Shown here: positions 42,500-53,750 of the stretch, in pieces
How the letters are laid out: every line of letters begins with the position of its first letter
Numbering within the stretch: the stretch's first letter is position 1
Assembly: GCF_963678635.1 (NCBI RefSeq)
Contig: NC_087070.1
Span: 36,087,109-36,151,108, forward strand
Direction of reading: 5' to 3'
Source of the DNA: Symsagittifera roscoffensis
Taxonomy: Eukaryota > Xenacoelomorpha > Acoela > Convolutidae
DNA: 64,000 bases
The notes under the pieces: model-generated
Told to the model about the DNA's origin: nothing
Databases searched by the model: none
The model's input: the letters and a program-made list of their open reading frames with translations, nothing else
Translations under genes and position numbers: made by a program

Positions 42500-44683
42500 T
42501 TTCTTATTCCACAGAAGCCGGCGATTTTAGTATTGACGATCTCTCAACCGCGTTCATATCAGTCTGCAAGTATTCTGCTTTTAAACAGAGAAAAAGATAT
42601 CAAAAACTTGGTTCGACAAAGATTGCTATCAACAAAATCGGAAACTGAAGTCTGCTCTCAGAGCCGGCTGCAATCAAAGTATTCCGACTGAAAAACAGTT
42701 ACTCAAAAAGATGTGTAGAAGCAAACGTCGTCTCTACGGTCGTTACAGAGAAAATTCAATTATTGAGACTGCTGAGATTGACAGATCACAATTCTAGAAT
42801 TTTTTGAAGCCAAAACGCACAGAAGTTATCACGTCAAATGTACAGAACGACGATGTACAAAACCCACTTTCAAAGCCTATTGTTCCTATGAAAAACTCAA
42901 AAAGTGACATAGTGATCGACTTGACGGAACAAATTTCGACTGATGATAAACTTGACGCTGAAATAACCGAAGAAGAACTGATTCAGGTTGTTAATAAAAC
43001 CAAACCAAACAAAGCTCCAGGGCCAGAGGGTATCTCTATCGACTGCGTCAAACCCAAACACTTTGAATTTTTTCCACTACTGTTTCAACTGTTCAATAGT
43101 ATTTTCTCTCAAGAAATTATCCAGGAAAGCTGGAGATTTTCATTACTAAAACCTCTTTACAAAAACAAAGAGACGAGAAAAATTCAGACAATTCCAGAGG
43201 ACTTGCACTCGGCAACAGTATTTTTAAAGTTTTCACATCAGTTTTACAAGCCAGATTATGTAAGTTGAGAAATGAAAACAAGAAGATACCCCAAAACCAG
43301 TTCGGTTTTGTCAGAAACCGCTCGACCATTAATGCAGTCCAAGCACTTAAAACGGAGGTGGCAGCAAGGTTCAAGACCCATACGCAAACTTATGTTTCCT
43401 ATGTTGATTTCAGCAAGGCGTTTGACACAGTAGTCAGGAACCAACTACTATAAAAATTGAAAAACAGCGGCTTAATTACAAAATTTCACAACGTTTTGAG
43501 CATTATTCTTCGCATCAGTTATCTCAGGATCTGTATCAGCGATTTTGTCTCTGATCGTTACAAAACAAAACAGGGGCTTACTTCAGGGAGATCCACTTTC
43601 TCCCCTTCTGTTTATTCTTTTTACAACAGATCTCGCTCTTATACTATCAATTTTTGGTTTTTTGTTTTTATGCAGATGATTTAGCAATCATGACAGACAG
43701 TACTCAACAAATGACTGAAGAGCTCAAAAGATTAGAGATTTATTGTCGGGAGAACCACCTTACTGTGAATATTTCCAATACTAAAATGATGAAAATAAAA
43801 AAAATGGTGATATTGGCAGAAAGGACATTGTTTTATACAAGGGTCAGCCTCTGGAATACGTCAATTCGTTTAAGTACTTAGGTGTGACAATATCAGCATT
43901 CATGAAAGACAACGTGCATATCTCAAAACTACACAGAAAGGGTATTACTTCTGTCAGGTAAATTTTCAGAAAATATCATTTTTGTCAGCGTGGCGACTGC
44001 TGAATGCTGTTGTTTTTCCTTAATGTTCGTATGGATTGTCGACAACATCTAGTTCAACTGACTTTTTTTTGGGGAAAGTGTTAGCTTGTTTTTGGAAAAG
44101 GTGGGCTGGAATCTCAAAATTCACTCCAAAATTATCCATCATCTGTACGAAGACGACTTTCTGGAAATACAGAAATCAAAACAGCCAAGAAGAAGATCTA
44201 TCGCTCTGTTTTACACAAATGGCCTCCATTACAAAATTTGAACAAATGGAAACTGATACGGAAACTCTACGGAGGCATTTTGAGTTTGTAAATTCTGTGG
44301 ACAACATATAGAATCTCCTCAGCACCTCTACTGCACATGTCCTTTTATCGCAGACAATTTATCAAATTATCAAAGACAATGACTGAAATCCTGCATTTAA
44401 TAGCTACTGGTGATATTTGAACACTTACACATGTGCGCTATATCAATTTTTGATACCTACGATATATCGCATTTGAATCCTTATTCTGTATCTTTGCACG
44501 TGCTCTAAACGTGCTCATGAATCTGTATTGATACGTTTAATTCAATCCATTATCCCGTTGAGAAAATAGCCACATAGTGTAGAATTTTCATGATTACGGT
44601 TTTCATTAGCAGCAACCTGGTGTGTAATATTAACGGTTTTCGATGGATTCTTACGTGTTGATACCACATGCTTTTTTTCATGA
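42500..44683 (+). repeat. Right arm of the inverted repeat; truncated plus-strand non-LTR copy
   Basis: Begins abruptly within the post-endonuclease region (IDDLSTAFISVCKYS). It carries RT frames at 42804-43268 (KTKPNKAPGPEGI), 43265-43453 (QNQFGFVRNRST … YVDFSKAFDTV), 43457-43684 and 43654-43881 (FYADDLAI), and C-terminal frames to 44311. Its 3' end continues into Penelope-like element 2. It lacks the endonuclease that the minus copy has. Confidence 0.85.
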
Positions 44684-44780
44684 AACTTTGTGTGAAGTAG
44701 AAGCCGCCGCCGAAAAAACGAGGAAGTATCTCAGAGATAACGGGTTGCTGGCTGTGCCTTTTGATAAGGGAGTTGGTTTT

Positions 44781-45316
44781 TGCATAATGAGGAAACAATC
44801 ATATGAATCAAAGCTGGAATCCTTGTCGAAATCTGCTCAGTTTGTGAAAAAAAATGCAACCACTGATGAGGTTATACTCAAAATTGAGAAAAATTTTAAC
44901 AAAGAATTAGTAACTATGAACAAAAGAGACCAGATAAGTGATCAGTTATATTCTAAGATGATGTCAACAGGTGGGGAACCCGCCCGTTTGTACGGTTTAG
45001 TTAAGGTACGCAAGGCTGAGACACCCCTACGACCAGTACTACATTTTTTGCATAATGAGGAAACAAACGTATGAATCAAAGCTGGAATCCTTGTTGTAAT
45101 CTGCTCAGTTTGTGAAAAAAGATGCAACCACTGATGAGGTTATACTCAAAATTGAGAAGAAACTTAACAAAGAATTAGTAGCCATGAACAAAAAAGACCA
45201 GATAAGTGATCAGTTATGTTCTGAGATGAGGTCCACAGGTGGGCAACCCGCCCGTTTGTACGGTTTAGCTAAGGTACGGAAGGCTGAGACACCCCTACGA
45301 CCAGTGCTATCACTTC
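44781..45316 (+). repeat. 268-bp tandem duplication inside the Penelope RT
   Basis: tgcataatgaggaaacaa… begins at 44781 and again at 45049, and both copies end ctacgaccagt. The period, 268 bp, is not a multiple of three, so it breaks the RT frame. Copies differ at several sites, so it is not very recent. Confidence 0.85.
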
Positions 45317-45328
45317 CAGGCAGCTCGT

Positions 45329-45799
45329 ATGAGAATCTTAACCAAAATGCTTGCAAAGTTTTTTGACAACATCGATGGAGCCAATAGAGAAACAAATGAA
45401 AACATTGCTCTAGATTCGGATGAAACCATAATATCTCTTGATGTGAAAAGTTTGTACACCAACGTTCCCCTGAAGGAGGCAATTGAAATTGCTTTACTGA
45501 AGCTGTACAGCCAGGAGTCTCCTCCTGAAATTCAAAGAGCAACCAGGAAAAGGCTTTTGAATATGGCGGTCAGCAAAGTATATTTCAAGTGTAATGATTC
45601 ATGGTATGTACAAATTGATGGTTTAGCAATGGGCGCGTCCCTCGCTGTAATTCTGGCAAACTTATGGCTGAAAAAGTATGAGTTTGCTCTAAGACAAGAA
45701 ACACCGGTGGGGACGGAGATACAGCAAATTAATGACCAAAAACAGTTTGTGTCCAGGTTTGTGTCCAGGAAAGTCACGTATAGGTCAAAGGGGGGTTGA
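45329..45799 (+). pseudogene. Penelope RT, palm motifs A and B
   Basis: Contains TIISLDVKSLYTNVPL (motif A Asp) and VQIDGLAMGASLAVILANLWL (motif B) as in Penelope-like RTs. It is open to 45799, where the frame is taken over by the 45732-46331 frame bearing YVDD. Confidence 0.9.
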
Positions 45800-46331
45800 A
45801 TTCGAGATTTGTCGAAACTGGTATCATCTAAAATGCGGAAAAATATCCGATGACGTATACGCATCAATAACCGAGATAGTCTGCTACTGTGAAAGCTGCT
45901 GCCGCGCGAAGAACAAGGAAAAGGACACTCCCCAGGTGAAATTGTTCCTCAGGTATGTGGATGACATTGTTAGAACAGTCAGAGGGGAGCCGAGTTGTCT
46001 TCTCGATGCCGCCAATTCTCTTCATCCAAATCTGCAGTTCACTCTAGAGGACACTAATTCGGAGGGGAATTTGCCGTTCCTGGATTTGAACAAAAATGTA
46101 TCGCAGGGTAGGGGTGTAACTTGCAGTTGGTATCAAAAACCAACCGATACAGGGACTACAACTCAGTATAAGCGTAATGTTATCCAGGGCACTGTACTCA
46201 GGGTTTCTAGGAGTACATCCAGCTGGGAAAAATTTGACAAGGCTATGGAAACTAATAGGGCGCAATGGCTGAGAAATCAGTACACTGAAAATGGTCCGCA
46301 AAGGTGGCTTCAGACGCCTTGTGCAAAATAA
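45732..46331 (+). pseudogene. Penelope RT motif C region with PHD-like Cys-rich insertion
   Basis: 199 codons. Residues ~20-60 read VEFEICRNWYHLKCGKIS … VCYCESCC, close to the second half of a PHD zinc finger (Cys, WYH, Cys, Ile, CxxC). The frame runs on uninterrupted into KLFLRYVDDIV (YVDD at residues 75-78), CSWYQKPTDTG and STSSWEKFDKAM. The insertion sits where other Penelope RTs have a short loop between motifs B and C. It could be a captured fragment of another element's ORF or a lineage-specific zinc finger. Confidence 0.75.
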
Positions 46332-46559
46332 TCGAGGGTAAGGGCAAGCCCCTGGCTAGAGAGAGGTGTTTGTCAACTCAATCACCAAAGGATCTGAAGC
46401 ACCCAATACTGATGATGCAATAAAGAGGTAACCAAAGCCAATATTTTGCTAACAGACTACGAAAATTAACTAACGTTCAAGTGGTTTTCACCACAAGAAA
46501 ACTAGAATCATGTTTACCATCACTGAAGTCAGCATTTTCTCCTCAAGTCCAAGTCAAGA

Positions 46560-46850
46560 GTGGTTTATAAACCGTCATGTAGCGGATGCACTTCCAGTTA
46601 TGCCGGACAAACTGTTCGACATTTGACCACTAGAATTGAGGAACATAAGAAAGCAGACTCACCGGTAGGCCTCCACCTTCAGCAATGCCAACTTGAGAGA
46701 AATAGCGCAGATTTTAGTTGGGAAATTATAGATAGGTCAAACAACCAAACAAAATTGTTAACACTAGAGGCAAAACATATCAGGAAAGAGAAACCGGGCT
46801 TGAACACGCGCGATGAGTTTAGGAGCAGGGAGTTAACACTGAAAATTTAG
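46560..46850 (+). CDS. GIY-YIG endonuclease domain of Penelope-like element
   Basis: 96 residues, C-terminal endonuclease. YKPSCSGCTSSYAGQT carries the Cys pair and a Y-A-G variant of YIG. HLTTRIEEHKK supplies the conserved Arg, and LEAKHIRKEKPGLNTR the Glu and Asn. The frame extends upstream of the listed ATG (…FTTRKLESCL…). Confidence 0.9.
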   Translation: MVYKPSCSGCTSSYAGQTVRHLTTRIEEHKKADSPVGLHLQQCQLERNSADFSWEIIDRSNNQTKLLTLEAKHIRKEKPGLNTRDEFRSRELTLKI

Positions 46851-46997
46851 TCTCAAAATATTTTTGGTTTTTCATTTAAAACGTACATGTCTAAATCGAA
46901 AATATGACTCAGAAACTTTCAGACAAATTAAGTTAAAAATAATTAATTTATTTTAGAGGTTAAAAGTAATTTAATCGTAATAGTAAATTAGAGGTCA

Positions 46998-47910
46998 TGT
47001 GACATTCGACCAGAATGGACAAAAATGCAGATTCAGCGATTTCGAATAGTTAGCAGCTAACCTTCCGAATTGACAGTTTTGAGAGATTAGTGACGTTATT
47101 GGGACGATTAGTCAATCGGTGGGGTCAAGATAGTCTGGTATTTTGGAATTTTAAAAATTCGAACTGAGAAGTCGCACTTCTGAGAAACGCCAAAAACCGC
47201 CATTTTTGAGAAAAGCCAGAAGAAAATCAGAACAACAATAGTTGCGACGAAGATAACTACGAAAAAATCGAAGATCAGAATCGAAAAAAAAACAGAGTTA
47301 GCAGAGACCGCTCCGAGTTGCAACGATTCTGTCACTACAATCGTTGCAAGGCCGTTCACAACAACGGTGAAGGGTAGAAAAACAGCCTTCCGGAAAGAAG
47401 ATAAGGTTGTTATTTCCCCGGATTCAGGAATCCGGAGGGGCCACGGGATTTGAACTGAAACTGTTTTATGTAAACTTTTAGCTTCCCGGTTATGTCTTGA
47501 ATTGAATTTATTTAATATCTGAATTCATTTTACGAAGATGAGAAGCTAGGAGTTGAGAGAAAGGGTTGATCCATCTTCGACGGAGATGATGATTTTTATC
47601 TACTGAACATAAACAATAATAATACAATAAATAGTAGTAGCCCTGTTTTTAGGAGTGACCTCGTGGTATGGGGATACTGTGACCCAGCCATGAGCTCACT
47701 AGTTTTGCATGTAATTAAGTTAATTTGAGCGTTCTGATCGAAGCCGAAGAACAGTAACGTTTTTGTCGACCCGATGTTAGAAAGACCACCAAAAGAACTG
47801 GTTTTCGTAGAGACGGTGAAAAGCACGTAGAGCTCTGTTTAGACGCTGGCCAGTCATCTTAGGACCTAGCTTTATTTTCCGTCGATATGTACTTCCGGGC
47901 GAATGTTACA
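46998..47910 (+). repeat. 5' LTR of the second element
   Basis: Starts TGTGACATTCGACCAGAATGG and ends GGGCGAATGTTACA, aligning to the sense-strand LTR of the giant element (TGTGCCATTCTGCCAG … GGGCGAATGTTACA). A block such as gccatttt…gaaaatcagaacaac is shared. Clearly more diverged than the giant element's two LTRs are from each other. Confidence 0.85.
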
Positions 47911-50900
47911 TAGATGTTTTTATGGCGCTCCTGGGTGTTATTCTTTTTTAACATCATGACCGGCAGAACCGTTAACGAGCACTCCGCGCCGAGCGTATGC
48001 TCATAATAACGCCCTTAATAGGCCCTGGGCGGACGGTGCGGAAGGGTAGTCCGGAGCGGAAGGGTAGTCCGGAGCGGAAGGGTAGTCCGGAACGAGGAAG
48101 CCTTCCGGATTACCGTGAATAGCTTTTTAACATAGTTAAGACCGAAAATTCACGTTCCAGGAAGGGTGGGGGGATCGGCCGTCCCCTCGTTTCCTGAGAG
48201 GTTTGTGACCAAAAACACTTAAAGATATATAAGACACCAAACAAAAAGTAGTATAGTACCAAAGAAAAACAAAAAACATAAAAAATAACCAAGAAAACCA
48301 AAAACAGTAAAAAAGTAGAAATCATCCCCCAGACAAGATGTGATCCGACCCTCCCGTTTGTTGTTGATAGATATTTTGTTGTTACAGGCATTTATATCAA
48401 TCAGGATTGTTACGACCTTTTTTGTGGCCCGTTTGTGAGGCTTGTACTGTAGGCTTGTATTTGCGCTCAATCCGGAAGGGTCTGCTGATTTGCGCTCATT
48501 CCGGATGGGTCTTGGGAGAAGACTGATCCGGCAAGCAGTACAAGGAGCAACAAAACAAGAAGGGGCTCAACGACAACAACAATCGACTGTTGGGTATTGT
48601 TAACAAGTTTTGTATCCCTTTTGGTACAAAAAATAAGATAGTAATCTGTTTGGGGCTCGACAGTGCTGCACTTTAGTGACCCTTCACCGAATTGCAAGTT
48701 TCCGAGTTAAGCACCTTAATTCGGATATTAAACAAACCCGGAGGGGTATTGTATTACTAGTATTATTAGTTATATACCCTATATTAATACTCTTATATCG
48801 TTTTTCAGTGAAAAACACTGTAAGCGGACCGGTTTTTAGGGTCAAAATAGCGATACTTTGATCCCCCCACAAATCGCGATTTTTGAGATATCGATGTTTT
48901 TTGAAACGGCAAAAAGCGCTAAATTAGTGAGTTATATCGTAACTGTGCTAGTATAATAGGTATAACCGGTTGAGTTTAGTTCAGAAGTGGTTGGAACTAT
49001 TTTGGTACCAAAAACCAAATTTTCGTGATTTTTGAAAAAGAGAAACGCTATAAAATAAGAAAATTTTTGACATTTTTCAGTTAAGACAGTAAAAATTGTT
49101 GTTCGGACATTGTCCACTAGTGAATCGACAGGTTTTAAAACCCGTTTCCCGAAATCCGAGGGGTCCAAATAGCATAGTTTTTCGCAAAATTTTTCAACTA
49201 AAGCGTTTCAGACCGGATTTTTTTTGCATTGAACTAGAAGAGTATAGGCCTTCTGAGCTCAGATCAATAATTTTTAGGTCAAAAGAACAGAATTGCGGTA
49301 AAAGTTAGGCGGAAGTGAGAAAATTTTTGAATTTAGATAAAAGACGTTTTGGTTAATAACTTTGGAACGACTGGACAGATCCAGTTGATCTTGGTACCAT
49401 TAGATCAGAAACTAGCTGAGCTTACCAATAGGAACAAAAATTATTCGAAAAAATAAGCGTGAAATTTTTTTAGGATTATTTTTAGCAAATTCACCAATTC
49501 GGGAAGGTAGACCCTTCACGTTTTATAAATTTTTTCTGGAAAGCCCTTACACTCCTACCAAAGAGTAGAAACGAATGAATAAGGCAATTTTACGCTGATC
49601 TAGACAAAAAGGGAAGGCTAAAAGCACCAGAAAACCTTGATCGAGCCGAAAATAGGCTAGCGATAAGACCCTTCACCGTTAGTGTGAATTGTCAAATAAG
49701 AGGCTTAACTTCAATCCGGAAGGGTTTAGGGAAGGACCACATACCCTTCCTAGTTGATATAAACAGCATAAAAGCATCGGAGAACGAATCCGGAGCGGTA
49801 TAGGTTAAAAATCAAGGAAGTTCCGAAAAGCTATTTTTACAAAACCGGAGGGGTCCCAATCCGGAGGGGTCCAAACTTTTCCTAATTCGGAGGGGTCCCA
49901 ATCCGGAGGGTTCTTGTTTTCACAAAATCGGAGGGGTCCCGATTCGGAGGGATCTTACATTTGCTAACCCAGAGGGGTCCCAATCCGGAGGGGTCTCAAT
50001 TTTGCCAATCCGGTGGGGTCCTATTTTGCCAATCCGGAGGGGTACTGTTTTTTGTCAAATCGGAGGGGTATTATTTTTGTTAAAGGACTTAGGTAAACAG
50101 AAGAAAAGATAATAGTGAGGGGTTTTAGGTTATTAAGAGACAAGCTAGCAACCAGTGACTGCACTGGTAACTTGCCTTTCAAAAAAAGACCAGAACAAAA
50201 CAAAACAGGTCCAAACTCGGATATTCGCGACACTAAGTCTAAATTAAAAAAGAGTGTGTAACTCATTGGTGTGAATTGAAACCCAAAACGTTTTTGAGAA
50301 AAGTGACTGCCCTGAAGATTTTAGTAGGTCTAGCTCGGGCAGTCCGAAGGCAGATAGGTATCAGGAGACTCGGTGGTTGCAATAGACGCCCACTTTAGAA
50401 AATTACTGTCTTCAAGTTTTGTCTGTTTGGTGCAGCACCAAGCAGGGAAAGATCTTTCTTCAAAATACAAGTTCGACTATTGTACTGCGACTGACTAAGA
50501 GTACAATACACATACGTTTTTCATAGAAATATTCTTATTTTGTTATTTCTGGTTTTAAATCAGCAATTTGTGCTTGGTTGGGTAGTGAATACACTATTTT
50601 TAAATTAATTGTTATCATCATACTGTGCTAGTTCTCGAATCTTACGACTAATAATCGATTATTGTGAATAAATTGTATACACGCTGTACACTGATAACAT
50701 AAAAGGATTCGTGGTCACTATTTAATAGAAATGTTTGAAATTTTTTGTGTTGTGTTATTATTATCAATAGTCAAACTAGAAGGACACTAGCAATCGAATT
50801 GAGTGTATAGGCAGTAAGAAGTGATAAATTGAAATTGAGTCTAGACAAGTCAAGGATGCCTAAACTAGGTGATAGCTCCAGGAAATTCATACCTGAAAAG

Positions 50901-50980
50901 CAAAGAAAAGCAAGGACCGACCCTTTTGTGTAACGGATCACACGAACCCGGATTGACAAAGGGGAGACGTTTTCAGGCAG
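47911..50980 (+). other. 3.1-kb leader of the second element
   Basis: Primer binding site TGGCGCTCCTGGGTG at 47923-47937, then a G/C-rich cluster with an 18-bp tandem (gcggaagggtagtccgga) about 48039-48093. Next come A-rich sequence, about ten CCGGAGGGGTCC motifs at 49840-50080, and a hairpin module at 50305-50393. No ORF of note. Confidence 0.75.
50305..50393 (+). ncRNA. Leader RNA hairpin module of the second element
   Basis: GACTGCCC (50305-50312) pairs with GGGCAGTC (50337-50344), followed by GACTCGGTGG and a CCCAC. It is homologous to the two copies in the giant element, whose stem reads GGTTGCCT/AGGCAATC on its sense strand. Paired positions differ together (C-G to T-A twice, A-T to G-U), supporting RNA structure. 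Confidence 0.6.
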
Positions 50981-50981
50981 A

Positions 50982-52045
50982 ATGGTTGAAACCGGGTGTC
51001 AGAAGTCCTCAGATGTGCGAAAAACTATGCTAGAAGTAGAGGTCCATCCCAACCAGGCCATGAATGAGAATCGGGAAAAACATGGGTCGGATGGGAGAGG
51101 AAACAGAAGGCTGGCGAGTGAATCTACTCCGGTAGAACAGGGTCAAGGTTTTGGAAGATTTTGGAAGATTTTGGAAGATTTTGGTAGAACAGGGCCACTT
51201 CCACCGGGACACTGGACCGAGAGGAGATGTCGGAACTGTCCGACATCTCTAATGAAATAGTGGCAACTAGAAGATCTCCCACAGACAATCTTATGATGGC
51301 AGGCGTGACGGAGAAACAGGCAACGTCCTCATCGTTTTCAGAAAGAGTGAAGAACACTTTCGGAAACATCTTTCCATTCACCATGGGAGTGGGTACAGGA
51401 GAGGAAGGTGAATCCCAAGAAGAAGAAGAGGACGATGAAGAGCAAGCTGACTTTGGATCTCAAGTCAGCCTCAACAGTTCGACTCACGAGAATGAACCAT
51501 ACACCGACAGAGGGACTGGTACCATGGACCAATTTGGGGAAGTGAGGACAATAAGCAAAACCACAAACACATCAGGCCAGTCAAGAGACTTTGTGAGTAT
51601 GACGAATTCGGAAACGCGAACTGGGGAGAATAGAAACATAGGGCTAAGCAACGCATCGGCGGCTCCAGAGGTGGATAATGAAAAGACGTCGAGGCAGAGA
51701 ATCAAAGCACGAATCTCGACCAGCACCAAGCTACCTGGGATCAAAGCCCGAATCTCGACCAGCACCAAGCTACCTTGTGACGCCACTAGTAGAAAACGGA
51801 GCATCAATTGAAGAAGCCTTGAGTAACATAGTGGGCAGTATATGAGAACATAATGAACAGATGTCCATAAGAATGAGCGAACTAGAAAGAGCAGTCCACG
51901 TTGAAAAGAAAAGCTGCGGGAAGAATAAAACCGCAATAGACAAGAAGTTGGTAGAAGCGAAAAACGCTTGAAGGAAAGAACGGATGAACACATAGCGAAG
52001 AACTTGTCGCGAATGACAAGAGAAGCGGAACAGAGAGAGTTACGC
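50982..52045 (+). pseudogene. gag: Gag N-terminal and coiled-coil remnant of the second element
   Basis: Open frames at 50982-51260 and 51227-51811, then stops. The second frame has acidic runs (EEEEDDEEQ) and Ser-rich sequence like the giant element's N-terminal gag, with low identity. It also has a 39-bp tandem at about 51701-51775 that repeats ARISTSTKLP, and a three-fold ttttggaaga repeat at 51149-51185. 51812-52057 is the coiled-coil part, disrupted by stops. Confidence 0.6.
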
Positions 52046-52057
52046 TGAAGAGACGAC

Positions 52058-53395
52058 ATGGAGAAGTTGATAGTTCAGCAAGAGCAGTCTCTTGGGACTC
52101 TTGACACAAAGATAGATGCGATGATGGAGAGGCGAACTCAGGCTATCATGGATAGGTTGGACGGGCTACTAGGCAGCAAGAGTGGACCAAGAGAAGGGGA
52201 ACCGAACTCGGGAGGTCCCAGCAGGGAGCCGAGGGTGAACTTCAATGACCAACAGAATAGGAGAAGAACATATGGATCCACTAGAGGTAGGGGCAGTTCA
52301 GCAGACTATGCCACAGGGGATAATAGAACATGGGGCCCAAACTTTAGAGGAAGCTCAACTGGCAATAGACAGACTTCAAACGAGCGACCGACGCAAGGCA
52401 CACATGCGACTGGCAGAGGTGATTCCAGGAACAGGAGTCATGCAAGCCCAGGGATGAGTCATGCGAGCCAAGGAAGAAACAATCCCGGCGATTCGGATAG
52501 AAGGGACGTACCAAATACAGAACCCTTATCAGGGGGCGATGATACTCAGGCGGGGCATTTAAGAGATGCCACAGCAGTGGCAACAGCCTTTGAACCCCTA
52601 AACAGGTCTTTGGAGACATTCCTGACGAGGTTATCCAGAACCAATGAACGCAGTAAAAAATCCAGCAGAGTCATTAAGAAACCAAGATGCTACAAGGACG
52701 AACCTGATGGCTGCATTGATACCTGGATAGAGGTGATGAAACTGCATTTTGAGGAAGAAGACCTGTCAGAAAGGTAAGAGTGCAGTGCGCTCACCAGTAA
52801 CTTGGAAGGGACAGCCCTAAACTGTGTGATGGCCAAGAAGCAATATCAGCGGGATACTGCTGAGAAAATCTTTGAAATCTTGTTAAATCGTTTTGGCTCA
52901 GTGGTGCAGGGACACCAAGCAATGATGCGCTTCGAGAAAAGGAGGCAACGAGAAGATGAGACGATAGACAAATTTCTAGACGATTTGGAGATGCTTAGAA
53001 GGCGTAGCCAACCAGACGAGTCGAACAGGAGGATCAACTTGGCGGTAGCCTCAAAATTCATCGATGGTGTGAAGAATGATGAACTTCGTACAATGTTAGC
53101 AACACATTACACACCACTATCAACCAATGCGCCAACACCAGAGGAGTTGAGGCTCAAGTCAAAAGAATATCTCTTACTGAAACCTGCATCGAGATCTGGA
53201 TAGTACAAGAACATTTACGGCAACTTTAACAACGGACCATCAAACCAAGGGAACAACTGGTACAAACCAAGGGATGATATGGACAAGATGCGCTCTTGTT
53301 CAAATTGCAGTTCGACGGACCATCATGTGTCAGCATGCCCAACTTACAAACCGGGCATGAAAGCAATAGGCTTTAGCCTCGAGGACGAAGATGCG
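52058..53395 (+). pseudogene. gag: Gag capsid region and first zinc knuckle of the second element
   Basis: 52058-52777 ends FEPLNRSLETFLTRLSR … GCIDTWIEVMKLHFEEE, the same as the giant element. A TAA at about 52775 replaces a CAA-type codon. The frame continues in phase at 52802-53203 (EGTALNCVMAKK, ILLNRFGS, QGHQAMMRFEKRRQ) to a TAG. It goes on to NWYKPRDDMDK and the zinc knuckle CSNCSSTDHHVSAC, and homology ends at ~53395. Confidence 0.9.
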
Positions 53396-53413
53396 TCAGT
53401 AGTATATGAGTGA

Positions 53414-53750
53414 GGGAGAGTGGGGGGGGGGGGTGGAGACCCCCATGTATTAAGATAGGGAATAGAGTATCCGGTCTCTAAGCTATGTATTAAGATAGGG
53501 AATAGATTTCCAATGTATTAAGGTAGGGAATAGGTTTCCCATGTATTAAGATGGTAGGTTTCAGATGGTAAGTTTCAGAAAAATTTTTGGCGCCCGATCT
53601 TACCATGTTTTAAGATAGTGTTTAGATTTCCCATGTATTAAGATAGTGTATAGATATCCCTAAGTATAAGGATTAGAAATTCCTTGTATTAACATAGGGA
53701 ATAGATTTCCCAATGTATTAAGATAGGGAATGGTAAGGTTTCAGTGTGAT
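53414..53750. repeat. Degenerate minisatellite after a G run
   Basis: A poly-G run at ~53422-53434, then repeated blocks of about 28-38 bp sharing catgtattaagatagggaatag and atttccc. It marks the end of the truncated LTR element. The units are degenerate, with deletions, and do not resemble CRISPR repeats. Confidence 0.75.

Larger units (their letters stand above)
44643..46850 (+). mobile_element. Penelope-like element remnant 2 (RT and GIY-YIG), broken
   Basis: RT blocks appear in order over several frames: LRDNGLLAVPFDKG, PARLYGLVKVRK, LDVKSLYTNVPL, QIDGLAMGASLAVILANL, then RYVDDIV (YVDD at 45954-45965), WYQKPTDTG and a GIY-YIG endonuclease at 46560-46850. At least three frameshifts plus a 268-bp tandem duplication. 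5' part lost at the junction with the non-LTR arm. Confidence 0.92.
46998..53395 (+). mobile_element. Second, truncated LTR element of the same family
   Basis: 5' LTR (46998-47910), identical 15-nt primer binding site, a 3.1-kb leader and gag related to the giant element's, all on the plus strand. Sequence similarity ends at about 53395, inside gag after the first zinc knuckle, and unrelated G-rich and minisatellite DNA follows. No pol or 3' LTR remains in the window. Gag has several nonsense codons, so it is dead. Confidence 0.88.

Noticed and set aside
53414-53750. CRISPR-like array
   Set aside because: Units vary in length with no unique spacers and the genome is eukaryotic; minisatellite.
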